Assembly: GCF_000409775.1 (NCBI RefSeq)
Contig: NZ_KE332377.1
Coordinates: forward strand, 372,001-436,000
DNA length: 64,000 bases
Reading direction: 5' to 3'
From: Litchfieldella anticariensis FP35 = DSM 16096
GTDB taxonomy: Bacteria > Pseudomonadota > Gammaproteobacteria > Pseudomonadales > Halomonadaceae
The first letter of the stretch is position 1, and each line of letters begins with the position of its first letter. Positions 25,522 through 34,256 of this stretch are shown piece after piece. The notes below the pieces were generated by a model that was not told the DNA's origin, searched no databases, and saw nothing but the letters and a program-made list of their open reading frames with translations. The translations under genes and the position numbers were made by a program.

Positions 25522-25568
25522 CTTTTCACACGACAGGCTAGCTTGCTTTGAAGCATGATATACTACCG

Positions 25569-25594
25569 CACGGGCGCCCTAAGGGGCGCCCGTG
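25569..25594 (+). terminator. Rho-independent-type hairpin after the O-antigen cluster
   Basis: CACGGGCGCCC (25569-25579) pairs perfectly with GGGCGCCCGTG (25584-25594) around a TAAG loop. An 11-bp GC-rich stem lies 48 bp after the phosphotransferase stop. Only a short T run (GTGTTTCT) follows, so termination may be partly factor-dependent. Confidence 0.75.
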
Positions 25595-25671
25595 GTGTTT
25601 CTGGATGAGCACGATCGATAGTCAGGGAGGCATGACTACCCTTGCCTTTCACCTTATGGCACTACGCACTA

Positions 25672-27027
25672 ATGAAGAAAGTGATTGATATGCAGCAATG
25701 GATATCTGGGCTATCGGAAACACCGTGGCATTCTCCCAGGTGGCTCTGGTGGGTAGGTATTACGAGCCTTGCTATTTACGCCGCCTTACGCTTGCTCTGG
25801 CCAGAACTAGGGGAGCTAGGTGGTACTGTCATGGGCCTGTTGGGCCTGGGCTGCGTGCTTGCCTGCGGGAAGGGGCCTCGTTCCTCTGCGGCGCTTTGGC
25901 TGCTTCTGGCCGCCGTTGTTATCCAATTGATTACTTGGACCCTCGGTTTTTGGCACCATCCGGAGTGGGTGCCAGATAACCCGCAGTTAGATCGCATGGC
26001 AAAGTGGTTCTTGTTCATCGGCGTGGCTTGGTGGTTGGGTGGCAGTACGCGTGCCACCTTGGCAATATGGGGACTGGCTCTGTTCGGGTTCTTGCTGACG
26101 ACATTGCTCACGGGTGGAGGGGGGGCTCAATGGCTTGCAGGCTTCCAAGGATATCGAATCGATTTCGACCTACAGAATGCCCAGCATACCGCCATGTTTT
26201 TCGGGACGGCTCTGCTCGGTGTTCTGGCATTTTCCCGCCGTCTGCTGATACCGGGGGCATGGGCGGCGGCTCGCCGCATCATCTGGGTGGCGGCACTGGG
26301 GATGTGTACGAGTGGTGTGGCTATCACTCAAACTCGTGCAGTGTGGTTGGCTGTGTTGCTAGTGTTGCCTTGCATGGCAGCCATCTACCTGTTTTGGAAT
26401 TATTCTCAACGGCACTCCAACTCGGCGAGGAAAGTGACGGTTGCGCTCCTGCTGGGGGGAGCCATCGTACTATCTCTGATAGGCGTTACGTTTCATGATG
26501 GGATAGAGCGTCGAATTGTTAAAGAAAAAGAAACTCTTGTTGAACTACTTGAAGGAAACATCGATGCGGTTCCTTACACCAGCAGCATTGGGAACCGTGT
26601 ATACACCTGGATTGCGGCAGCGGAGTGGATTCATGAGCGCCCCTTGATCGGGTGGGGAGAGAATGGCCGTAGTCTGGTAATACAGGAAACCGAATGGCTG
26701 CCAGAGTATACCCGTGAACATTACGGTCATTTGCACAATACCTTTCTGGAAGTGTTCGTTTCTTATGGTTTGATGGGCGTGGGGCTGTTGGCGGCGTTGG
26801 CCTGGTGGATTGGCTGGGGAACCTGGCGAGCCTGGCGGGGTGGGGTAATGCCGGGTGATATGGCGCTGTTTGGGTTTTCGTTTTTCATTTTCTGGGTAGT
26901 GGTCAACCAGTTCGAGGCCTACCTGTCGTTCTGGTCCGGAGTTTACGTGCACAACCTGATCGTCGGTGGATTGGTGACGCATATATGGCGGTGGCAGAGG
27001 GAGCAGTGTCTAATTAGGAGTGGCTAG
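25672..27027 (+). CDS. O-antigen ligase family protein (WaaL/Wzy_C)
   Basis: About 451 residues from the ATG at 25672 (ATG at 25690 is a possible alternative), with 10-12 membrane segments. A long periplasmic loop at about 275-370 contains YTSSIGNRVYTWIAAAEWIH and PLIGWGENGRS, followed by HYGHLHNTFLEVFVSYGLMG, the histidine-rich H(x)HN motif of the Wzy_C/WaaL family. WaaL joins finished O-antigen from undecaprenyl diphosphate to lipid A-core in the periplasm. Its place between the O-antigen cluster and core-synthesis genes supports ligase over polymerase. The 3' end overlaps the convergent PIG-L gene by 18 bp. Confidence 0.8.
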   Translation: MKKVIDMQQWISGLSETPWHSPRWLWWVGITSLAIYAALRLLWPELGELGGTVMGLLGLGCVLACGKGPRSSAALWLLLAAVVIQLITWTLGFWHHPEWVPDNPQLDRMAKWFLFIGVAWWLGGSTRATLAIWGLALFGFLLTTLLTGGGGAQWLAGFQGYRIDFDLQNAQHTAMFFGTALLGVLAFSRRLLIPGAWAAARRIIWVAALGMCTSGVAITQTRAVWLAVLLVLPCMAAIYLFWNYSQRHSNSARKVTVALLLGGAIVLSLIGVTFHDGIERRIVKEKETLVELLEGNIDAVPYTSSIGNRVYTWIAAAEWIHERPLIGWGENGRSLVIQETEWLPEYTREHYGHLHNTFLEVFVSYGLMGVGLLAALAWWIGWGTWRAWRGGVMPGDMALFGFSFFIFWVVVNQFEAYLSFWSGVYVHNLIVGGLVTHIWRWQREQCLIRSG

Positions 27028-28299
27028 CTTCTGAAAGGCCTCTCCGGACAGCATGGCGAAGGTTTCATGGGCCTTGATATGGGTCTGGAAATAGTCGTGG
27101 TGGCCGTAATCCTGGTAGGCGTTGCGGGGTAGTCCGCTGAGCCGCCGTTGCAGTGCGCGTTTCAGGCGTTTCTCCAGCCGCAGGTTGGCCCGTAGGTCAT
27201 GCATGCTGTCCATGGCCACGGCCTTATCGCGTTGGGCGTCGAGTGGCAGGTATTGGCTGAAGAAGTGCCATGGTCCCAGCCGTGATTCGGCCTGGTTGAG
27301 TGGCCATGGGCCGGCGGCAGCATGGGCGGGGCCATAGGGAAAGCCACGTTGGCCGCGCAGGTGGTTGGCGTACAGTAATACTTGGTGTGGGCAATGCTTG
27401 GCGTTTTGCATGGCCAGGGCACAAGCATGGGCAGCGGCAATATGATCCGCATGCGGGTCGACTTCGGGGTGCGTGACGACCAGCGTGGTGGGGCGAATCT
27501 CGGCGAACAATGCCGCCAGGTCGCCGATCAGCTTGTCTCCCTGGTTGCCTGGGTTGGTGTCGCTGGGTAGCGGTCGCCGGTTCCAGGATCGGAACGTGGC
27601 AGGCGTGATGTCGGCGTTGGCTGCCGAGCAGATGCGTTGTTGGGGTTTTTCGAGTAGTTTCGACAAGGTGTCATTGAAATAGCCGAGCATCACCAGGCGC
27701 TCCGCGGAGATACCGGCCAGCATGGGGGTGGTGGCGCTATTCCAGGCGCGTATCCAGCCCTTGCGATGGGTAGCGGAGGCCAGGTCGTTATCTAGATTTG
27801 GCAGATACTGACGGTCCAGGCGCTTTTGTCGTTCGCCGGCGCTGAGTGTCACGATCCACGTTTGGCTGGAATAGTGCCGATAGAGCCCGAAGGCAGCCAA
27901 CTCGGCATCATCAGGGTGTGGCGCGACGATGAGTAGCGGGCCGTCGTCCAAAGAGGGTACGCGAAAGCCTTGCAATACGGCTTGCTGCCCCAGCCGGCAG
28001 CGCTTGGTGTCCAGCTTTAGTTCATCAAGGCCTTGGATGCCGGTGAGATTGAGCCAGCGTTTGCCTTGTTGTCCCGCTTCCAGGTACTGGGTAAAGCGTT
28101 CGCTATTGCGTTCACTCAGTGTCACGCTGGGCTGCCCCCAGCGGCCGTTGGCGCGGTACTCGACACACAGCAACCAGCTATAGCGTTCGGCATCGAGCGC
28201 CTGCGGCATCGGCTCGACGTTCAATCGGCCCTCGCTATCGAGACTCGTGGCGAGCTCGATATCCGCCTGGAAGGGGTAGCGGTGGTCATGGGGTTTCAT
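27010..28299 (-). CDS. PIG-L family deacetylase with N-terminal extension
   Basis: A 429-residue protein. Residues 1-130 form a beta-rich module with no recognised family. The deacetylase domain starts at LLIVAPHPDDAELAAFGLYR near 137-156 (AHPDD zinc motif), with THPEVDPHADHIAAAHACAL near 285-304 as the second metal block. The C-terminal part (RLEKRLKRALQRRLSGLPRN) is basic. PIG-L enzymes remove acetyl from N-acetylglucosamine-type residues; here a role in LPS core or O-antigen amino-sugar modification is inferred. It shares an ATGA overlap with the GT4 gene upstream, so the two form a bicistronic minus-strand unit. Confidence 0.85.
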   Translation of the reverse strand: MKPHDHRYPFQADIELATSLDSEGRLNVEPMPQALDAERYSWLLCVEYRANGRWGQPSVTLSERNSERFTQYLEAGQQGKRWLNLTGIQGLDELKLDTKRCRLGQQAVLQGFRVPSLDDGPLLIVAPHPDDAELAAFGLYRHYSSQTWIVTLSAGERQKRLDRQYLPNLDNDLASATHRKGWIRAWNSATTPMLAGISAERLVMLGYFNDTLSKLLEKPQQRICSAANADITPATFRSWNRRPLPSDTNPGNQGDKLIGDLAALFAEIRPTTLVVTHPEVDPHADHIAAAHACALAMQNAKHCPHQVLLYANHLRGQRGFPYGPAHAAAGPWPLNQAESRLGPWHFFSQYLPLDAQRDKAVAMDSMHDLRANLRLEKRLKRALQRRLSGLPRNAYQDYGHHDYFQTHIKAHETFAMLSGEAFQKLATPN

Positions 28300-29507
28300 G
28301 GCATCTCCATTGCCGTGTCTGACGTGACGCGTGCCGGTGCGATCAGGTCCAGGAAGCGCTGACAGATGTTAACTTCATCGAAGCGTTCGGCCCAGGCGGG
28401 CTGGACCTTGACGGGGTCGTTCACGGCTTCCAGCATCTTCGCCGCAAGGCTTTCCGGTGTCTGGTCGGCAATCAGTCGTTGTTGTTCTTCGATGAGCACT
28501 TCGCGGATACCGCCTGGCGCATCAGTGGCTACACAAGCCGTGCTCAACGCCAGGGCTTCGATGAGTACCAGCCCCAACCCCTCGCATCGCGAACTGAGCA
28601 CGAGCGCAGTGGCCTGGGCCATCCAAGGGTAAGGGTTCTCTTGCTGGCCAAGGAAGTGAACCTGGTGGTCGATTCCCAGTTGCTTGGCTTGGGCTTCCAG
28701 TTGTGTTCGTTCCGAACCGCCGCCAATCATGACCAGTGGCATGTCCAGCCCTGCCTGGCGTGCCTGATGATACGCCTCGAGCAAGAGTGACTGCTGTTTG
28801 ACCGGCACCAGCCGTGCCACATGCACCAGATAGGGGGACAAGATCTCCGGCATCACGTTGGCTTTGCTGAGCTGCCGAACGTGATCAATGGGCACGGCGT
28901 TGTGAATGACTTCTTGGCGTTGCAGTGAAACCCCACACCCCCCCAGGTAAGTGCTGAGTTCATTGGCCACGCCCTGCGAGACACAAATGACTTGCTTGCC
29001 GGAGTAGAGGGTACGGGTTAGCCAGTGACACAGTAAGCGATGATGAAAGCGTCCGGTAACGGCTTCCACGACACGCCAGCAGCGCGGGTCGTCCACTTTC
29101 CATAGCATTTCGAAGGCGCCTTGGCCTCGAATCAAGATCTGGTCGAACTTCCCATGCTCGGTTTCCAGGTTGCCCAGGAAGTCCTGAAAGTAGCGGCTGA
29201 CGAGCCGGCCTTGCCAGACGAATCCCGAACCGGGCAGCAGGGCCTTGAGCAGGGTGCGTGACAAAAGGAGATACGCCAACCCTGGCAGAGTGCGGCTAGC
29301 GTGACGTTCGAAGTCCCGACAGTGAACGGTCACGTTGGAAGCGGGTGTCTGCTTCGGCTGGCCCTTGAGTACCAGCAAGTGCACATCGTGGCCTTGACCA
29401 GCCAATGCATTGGCGAGGGTGAGGGTGGCCTGTTCGATCCCTCCTATTCCCAGTCGGCGGATGACGATCAGGATTCGGCGAGTCGCCGTGGATGTGTGGT
29501 TACGCAT
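28296..29507 (-). CDS. Family 4 glycosyltransferase (GT-B)
   Basis: 403 residues. The N-terminal RRLGIGGIEQATLTLANALA near 17-36 is the acceptor-side glycine loop. The donor-binding half has LVHVARLVPVKQQSLLLEAY near 228-247 and SSRCEGLGLVLIEALALSTA near 311-330 (the E..G....EA motif that binds the nucleotide-sugar phosphate). Retaining GT4 enzymes of this kind build LPS core or O-antigen in the cytoplasm. First gene of a two-gene minus unit with the PIG-L gene. It is related in sequence to the GT4 proteins encoded at 29923, 34226 and 37424. Confidence 0.9.
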   Translation of the reverse strand: MRNHTSTATRRILIVIRRLGIGGIEQATLTLANALAGQGHDVHLLVLKGQPKQTPASNVTVHCRDFERHASRTLPGLAYLLLSRTLLKALLPGSGFVWQGRLVSRYFQDFLGNLETEHGKFDQILIRGQGAFEMLWKVDDPRCWRVVEAVTGRFHHRLLCHWLTRTLYSGKQVICVSQGVANELSTYLGGCGVSLQRQEVIHNAVPIDHVRQLSKANVMPEILSPYLVHVARLVPVKQQSLLLEAYHQARQAGLDMPLVMIGGGSERTQLEAQAKQLGIDHQVHFLGQQENPYPWMAQATALVLSSRCEGLGLVLIEALALSTACVATDAPGGIREVLIEEQQRLIADQTPESLAAKMLEAVNDPVKVQPAWAERFDEVNICQRFLDLIAPARVTSDTAMEMP

Positions 29508-29922
29508 GAGCCCGCTTTGTTTCTATAGGTAAAAAAAGAGCGCGAAATGTTACAGGGAAAGGCAGGGTTTTTCCTGCTCGATATCGGAAAAACGAATAAG
29601 TGCTTGCACGGGCTCGGCATTCCCACCCCAACGCTACGCGGCGTGACGCATGTAATGAAAAACCGTTCTTCTGAGCACTGCATCGCCAGGCGCTTGGTCG
29701 CTTGTGGCTCATCTGGTTTTGATGCATGCTTGCCCGCATGAAACACACCCCATATTTTCCCTGTGCCAAGCGTGGCGATGATGGCTTCATGCCGAGGCGT
29801 TGCCAGCCATCGTCGACCTTTTCGTTATCGGCCGATGTATGTAATAACTTGAACGCGATGTCTGGCTCATATCGCGATGATGTGGGCAGCCGGTTCTCCA
29901 GCAGGTGGGATAACGCGAATCA
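29508..29922. other. Divergent intergenic region between two GT4 genes
   Basis: 415 bp separating the minus-strand GT4/PIG-L unit from the plus-strand GT4 gene. It must hold the promoters for both directions, but no clear -35/-10 pair stands out and no convincing ORF is present. Composition is mixed and it contains no complete REP unit. Confidence 0.4.
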
Positions 29923-31089
29923 ATGAGAACCTTGGTGGTCGTGCGCTCGCTGAAGATGGGGGGAATGGAACGTGTCGCGGTTAACTTGGCAGATGCGTTC
30001 GCGGAAGTAGGTCACGAAAGCCATCTACTGACGTTTCGTAAGGTCAGGCGTTCCTTGTCTCCTTCTCGTTCCGATGTGAAGGTTCATCATTTCCCCTTGC
30101 ATTGGGCATTGCGCCTGTCGTTGGTGGGCGCCGTCGCCGAGGCGCTATCACGCTGGTTTCTCAATCCGCTGATTCGACGTTCCTATTTTGTGTGTCCGGG
30201 CTTCCTGGGAGGGTATCTGTTCAGGGCTTGGCTGTGGTGGTTCGAGCGTCGACATGGCCGGGTCGACCGTATCATCTTCCGTGGGGTTGGCACGTTCGAG
30301 CAGGTATGGAGCTATCGCGACCCACGTGCGCGCTTTGTGCTCGAGAACCTGGTTTACCGGCGTATGACGAATTGGAGGCGGCGGCTGTTTGCCCGTTGTC
30401 TTTTTCAGGGCAAGCATTTGGTGGCGGTATCGCGGGGGGTGGCGAAAAATGTTGAGGACGCGCAGCGTGCGCTTGGCTTCACGCCGGCTTCGCTGTCGGT
30501 GATCGTCAATCCCTGCCCGCTGGCGTCGATACGTCACCTGATGCAAGAGCCCGTACCCGAAATTCCCGATCAGCCCTATATCGTCAATGTGGCGCGTCTG
30601 GTACCCGCCAAGGATCAGGCCCTGCTGTTGCGTGCCTACGCCATTGCCGCGCCTGAAGAGCTTCTGGTATTGGTCGGTGCCGGCCAAGAACGTAAGCGGC
30701 TCGAGGCATTGGCGGAAGAACTGGGTATCCGTGACCGGGTGATCTTCGCTGGCCAGCAGGCCAACCCTTACCCCTGGATGCGCCACGCTCGGTTGTTCGT
30801 GCTCAGCTCGCGCTTCGAGGGTATGGGTATCGTGTTGTTCGAAGCTCTGGCCTGTGGAACCCCGGTACTTTCCGTCAATTGCCCGGGTGGTGTCCGCGAG
30901 ATTCTCAAGGGGCCATTGGAGAGTGCCTTGGTGCCCCACGATGCCGAGTCGTTGGCCGAGGGGATACGCGTTGCCTTGCGAGGTGAAGATCCGTCCATCA
31001 ACGACGCCTGGCTGGAGGATTTTCAGCCACGGACCGTCGTCGCGCGTTTTCTTGAGGGAGTTAGCAGTCGTCCGTCAAGCCAAGTGTAG
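29923..31089 (+). CDS. Family 4 glycosyltransferase (GT-B)
   Basis: 388 residues starting MRTLVVVRSLKMGGMERVAV. Donor-domain motifs are YIVNVARLVPAKDQALLLRA near 223-242 and LSSRFEGMGIVLFEALACGT near 290-309, with CPGGVREIL close behind. Similar in plan to the divergent GT4 protein encoded at 28296-29507. It likely adds a core or outer-core sugar; donor unknown. Transcribed alone on the plus strand, or together with the genes starting at 31345 and 32389. Confidence 0.9.
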   Translation: MRTLVVVRSLKMGGMERVAVNLADAFAEVGHESHLLTFRKVRRSLSPSRSDVKVHHFPLHWALRLSLVGAVAEALSRWFLNPLIRRSYFVCPGFLGGYLFRAWLWWFERRHGRVDRIIFRGVGTFEQVWSYRDPRARFVLENLVYRRMTNWRRRLFARCLFQGKHLVAVSRGVAKNVEDAQRALGFTPASLSVIVNPCPLASIRHLMQEPVPEIPDQPYIVNVARLVPAKDQALLLRAYAIAAPEELLVLVGAGQERKRLEALAEELGIRDRVIFAGQQANPYPWMRHARLFVLSSRFEGMGIVLFEALACGTPVLSVNCPGGVREILKGPLESALVPHDAESLAEGIRVALRGEDPSINDAWLEDFQPRTVVARFLEGVSSRPSSQV

Positions 31090-31344
31090 TTGGATTGAGT
31101 ATTATCGCGTGATGCTGATATCAATCTTGGACTTACCCAAGTTGTTATCGATAATAGTCACATGGTGGTAATGGATTGTTGGCTGATCGCAAGCAGCCTA
31201 TGTCAGGCTGGGAATAAGTAGACATTAATGAAAAATGAATAACGATTTTTTATTGTTGCCACTTCCCTCGGAGCATTCCCCCACTTCTAGCGCCTGTTGG
31301 GGGGCTGTCTTGCGGGCTCTCAGAGAGCTCGAGGCGTAGGTCGA

Positions 31345-32292
31345 ATGAGGGATATCAAGAACCAAAAGGCGTGGCTGCCTGTGTCAATAGGCGCGTTCCA
31401 CGCCTTTGACTTTGCGCCTCTTCACGACCCGCGTATGCGCTGGCAGATTCTTCGTGCTTGGTTGCAGGTGGTGACCCGTGAAACGTTCCAGACCAAGATC
31501 GGGATTCCATTGGAAATGGCCCTATTGTCGCTCTGGGAGCAAGGTTTGCCTGGTGCTCGGGTCGTTGAACGTCTGGGGTTGCCACGGCGTGCGGTTGAGA
31601 GCCTTCTGGGTGATGCTCTGGTCGTTCATGTCGATCCTCGACAACTTATCCGTAGTGCCGATTGGCGAGGTTACCCTGACCGTAAACGACCCTCATCGTC
31701 CGCTTTCATTTGGGATGGTGACTGGGATCAGCGGCGGAGAGACCTACGCCATGGCTCGCGCTACCGCTTTATCAGTGATATCGATGCTCACCGCGACAAC
31801 CTGAGGCAAACCGAGCGTTTTCGTAGTTTATCCAAGCGGCTTGAGGCCGGCCGTCCGTGGTCGTCACATCAGCAGGGGGTACTGCTTGATTCCGAAGAGC
31901 GGATTTTGGTTTATCTTCGGATTTACCTGGGGTTTCTCGATGACATGGCAACACATGGCTTCGATGCCTCACGAGGTAAGGATGACCTGGGGGTGGCGAT
32001 CACGCGAGAAGGGCGTGTGCTCAAGATCAACCGTGGCCTGCATCGCTTGGCCATGGCTCAGCATATCGGACTTCGCTCGGTGCCAGTGCGCGTGAAGGCT
32101 GTACATCGGATGTGGTGGCAGCGGGTGACTAACGGCTCGAGCGGGGCTGCGGCACTGGCTAGAGTCCAGATGGCGCTAGCGCATTGCCACCCTGAGGACA
32201 AGCCGGGTAGCCAGGATCCTGCAACCACCCCTGAAGCCTTTGATTGGCCAGTTCCCCGGTTGCCAACGAATCATTCCGTAGAGGCGGAATAG
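31345..32292 (+). CDS. Uncharacterised protein with ParB-like C-terminal segment
   Basis: 315 residues from the ATG at 31345 (MRDIKNQKAWLPVSIGAFHA). I do not recognise the family as a whole. The C-terminal part has DDLGVAITREGRVLKINRGL followed by HRLAMAQHIGLRSVPVRVKAVH (about residues 212-253). That resembles the 'G.HRLA.A..LG...VPV.V..RH' segment of the ParB/sulfiredoxin-like fold seen in uncharacterised proteins of polysaccharide loci. The middle has HGSRYRFISDIDAHRDNLRQ. No signal peptide or membrane span. It lies between a GT4 gene and an acetyltransferase gene, so an LPS-linked role is plausible (kinase-like or nucleotide-binding) but not shown. Confidence 0.6.
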   Translation: MRDIKNQKAWLPVSIGAFHAFDFAPLHDPRMRWQILRAWLQVVTRETFQTKIGIPLEMALLSLWEQGLPGARVVERLGLPRRAVESLLGDALVVHVDPRQLIRSADWRGYPDRKRPSSSAFIWDGDWDQRRRDLRHGSRYRFISDIDAHRDNLRQTERFRSLSKRLEAGRPWSSHQQGVLLDSEERILVYLRIYLGFLDDMATHGFDASRGKDDLGVAITREGRVLKINRGLHRLAMAQHIGLRSVPVRVKAVHRMWWQRVTNGSSGAAALARVQMALAHCHPEDKPGSQDPATTPEAFDWPVPRLPTNHSVEAE

Positions 32293-32388
32293 GCAAAGAA
32301 GAGAGCTTGTGCTGAAGGAACACCACGTTAGCGTGACGGTCTACCCGTTTCGGCGGGTCGTATTGAATTCCTTTCAGCACGAGGGCGT

Positions 32389-32964
32389 ATGGGTTGGCGC
32401 GATTTCCAAAGCTGTTGCGAAAAGGAAGTACTGAAAGGTAGCACCTCCTGGCAAGTGCTCCGGCTACTGAAGGTCAGGCTGTTTGGTGCACCGAACCGGC
32501 AAGCTATCGTCATGCTTCGTTGGGCACAACTGCTATATGCGACCGGACATAAGCACTTGGCTAACGTGGCGTTTGCCCGGTTGGCGAAACGCTATGGCGT
32601 TTATGTGGGGCAATACACCGAAATTGGCCCAGGCCTCAAGCTGCCTCATCCCACCTCGATCGTGATCGGAGAAGGTGTGACCCTGGGGCGTAGGGTTCGC
32701 CTGTTCCAGCAAACGACAATTGCCGGTGCTCCCAAGGAGGGTTCGGGCTTGGTGCCCCGTGTAGGGGATGACGTCACGATATATCCCGGTGCCAAGATCG
32801 TGGGTGATGGGTGTGTGGGCAACAATGTCGTCATTGGGGCCAATGCGGTCGTCACCGAGGCGTTCGGCGATAACCTGGTAGTTGCCGGGGTGCCGGCCAG
32901 GGTCATTTCACGGCGCGATACAAACGCCGAGACACGCGCAAAAGCGGCTTTGCATATGGCGTAA
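32389..32964 (+). CDS. Serine acetyltransferase-like left-handed beta-helix acetyltransferase
   Basis: 191 residues. An N-terminal helical part (to about 65) is followed by hexapeptide repeats of the LbH fold: VYVGQYTEIGPGLKLPHPTS, IVIGEGVTLGRRVRLFQQTT, VGDDVTIYPGAKIVGDGCVG and NNVVIGANAVVTEA, ending VVAGVPARVISRRD. The HPTSIVIGEGVTLG core is that of CysE/WcaB-type enzymes. Because the neighbours are glycosyltransferases, O-acetylation of a sugar is more likely than cysteine synthesis, though the catalytic type cannot separate these. It follows the uncharacterised gene by 96 bp, a gap holding a small ACCCG/CGGGT hairpin near 32343. Confidence 0.85.
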   Translation: MGWRDFQSCCEKEVLKGSTSWQVLRLLKVRLFGAPNRQAIVMLRWAQLLYATGHKHLANVAFARLAKRYGVYVGQYTEIGPGLKLPHPTSIVIGEGVTLGRRVRLFQQTTIAGAPKEGSGLVPRVGDDVTIYPGAKIVGDGCVGNNVVIGANAVVTEAFGDNLVVAGVPARVISRRDTNAETRAKAALHMA

Positions 32965-33113
32965 GACGGCCGATATCTGCCTCGCGGGGTCTGATGGCCC
33001 GGTTTTTGGTTGACACTGAGACAGACTTGTATATAAACGTAACGAGGTGAATTATGCATAACTAATAGAAAAATGAGCATGTTGCTCATAGTACGCAGGG
33101 ATAAGAGGCTGTT

Positions 33114-34256
33114 GTGGTAAATACGGATATCAACCCGGTTGTAATACCTGAGGGTATTGCGATCTCTCGTGCCCCTAATGGAAATGACAACGTCGATCGT
33201 AAGGGCTTGACGCGCTTCGACAAGAAAACGATTTTTTATGATGTGTTCATTGACCGCTCAAAAGCCAAGCTGATTGCTATCGGCCCCCCGGCGCTCAACC
33301 TGGCCGATTATGTGGCAGCGATGACGCTCACTGTCAATGGAGAGCGAGTTGCCTACGATTTCAAGGATCTCCCTGAGTACAAGCTTTCCTTCCTCGAAGT
33401 GACGCTGAAGCCTGCCGATGTCTACGCGCTGCGCTTTTCGTTCGAGGACTTTACCCAGGAGCTATGTCTTTCCTCAGGCAAGTTGCCTCATGGGCTTAGG
33501 GTCTTGGCAGCCATATCGAAAGACAATGAAATCGAATGGATTTCCGATTGGGTGGATTTCTATAGGAAAAACTATTCGATAGATGAAGTGTTGGTTTATG
33601 ACAATGGCAGTCGGAATGTCGACGAGTTGGAGGCAGCCTTGGAGGGGCGGGCACATGTCATTCGCTGGCACTTCCCTTATGGGCCGCCAAAGAAACGGTT
33701 CAATAAGTTTGCACAGCCTGGTGCCCTTAATCATTGCTTGTTGAAATACACAAAGCATGGTGTGCTTTTCAATTTCGATATTGACGAGCTACTGATTGCT
33801 GATCGCGAGAAACTGGATGAGGAGCTGGATTCGAGTGGGACGTTATATGTGAGTAGCTATAACGTGCCATTCGTTGACCCAGGGAAGCCACGATATAGCT
33901 ATTATGATTTTTCACATAGGCTGGAGAACATAAGGACCTCTGCGAGAAAATTCATTTGCAAGGCTGATGCCGTCGATATTATTTCCCAGCACAATACGTG
34001 GGTGTATAAGGGACGTAGTTTCTGGAAGCGCCTCAAGAGGAACAAGCCTGAAGCCAAACAGAGTCGTGATGCCTATTTCCTCCATTTCCTTGGCATTACC
34101 ACCAACTGGCAGCCTGACCTCGACAAGTTAAAGCCGGCCTCCAAGGACGGCCTGGTATTTGATGATAGCCATTGCCTCATGAAACCGGTGACACCAGTGG
34201 CGGCTTTCGATAAGAGGGGAGCCGCTCATGTCGAAACCGTTGGCAGTGAGAGATAG
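33114..34256 (+). CDS. Glycosyltransferase of the GT2/GT92-like family
   Basis: 380 residues from a GTG start. A beta-rich N-terminal region (1-125) precedes the GT-A domain. LRVLAAISKDNEIEWISDWV near 127-146 and DEVLVYDNGSRNVDELEAAL follow, then GVLFNFDIDELLIADREKLD with the DxDE metal site near 224-227. The 'E..W..WV.FY...Y..DEVLVYDN.S' pattern is the Glyco_tranf_2_4/GT92 type found in LPS and capsule loci. The gene is convergent with the GT4 gene at 34226 and their ends overlap by 31 bp. The 149-bp gap upstream is AT-rich and shows nothing clear. Confidence 0.8.
   Translation: MVNTDINPVVIPEGIAISRAPNGNDNVDRKGLTRFDKKTIFYDVFIDRSKAKLIAIGPPALNLADYVAAMTLTVNGERVAYDFKDLPEYKLSFLEVTLKPADVYALRFSFEDFTQELCLSSGKLPHGLRVLAAISKDNEIEWISDWVDFYRKNYSIDEVLVYDNGSRNVDELEAALEGRAHVIRWHFPYGPPKKRFNKFAQPGALNHCLLKYTKHGVLFNFDIDELLIADREKLDEELDSSGTLYVSSYNVPFVDPGKPRYSYYDFSHRLENIRTSARKFICKADAVDIISQHNTWVYKGRSFWKRLKRNKPEAKQSRDAYFLHFLGITTNWQPDLDKLKPASKDGLVFDDSHCLMKPVTPVAAFDKRGAAHVETVGSER

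Noticed and set aside
27010-28299. Second member of the pse pathway (as a Pse deacetylase)
   Set aside because: It is outside the O-antigen cluster, on the opposite strand and paired with a GT4 gene, and has a long extra N-terminal domain; a core-LPS role is more likely.
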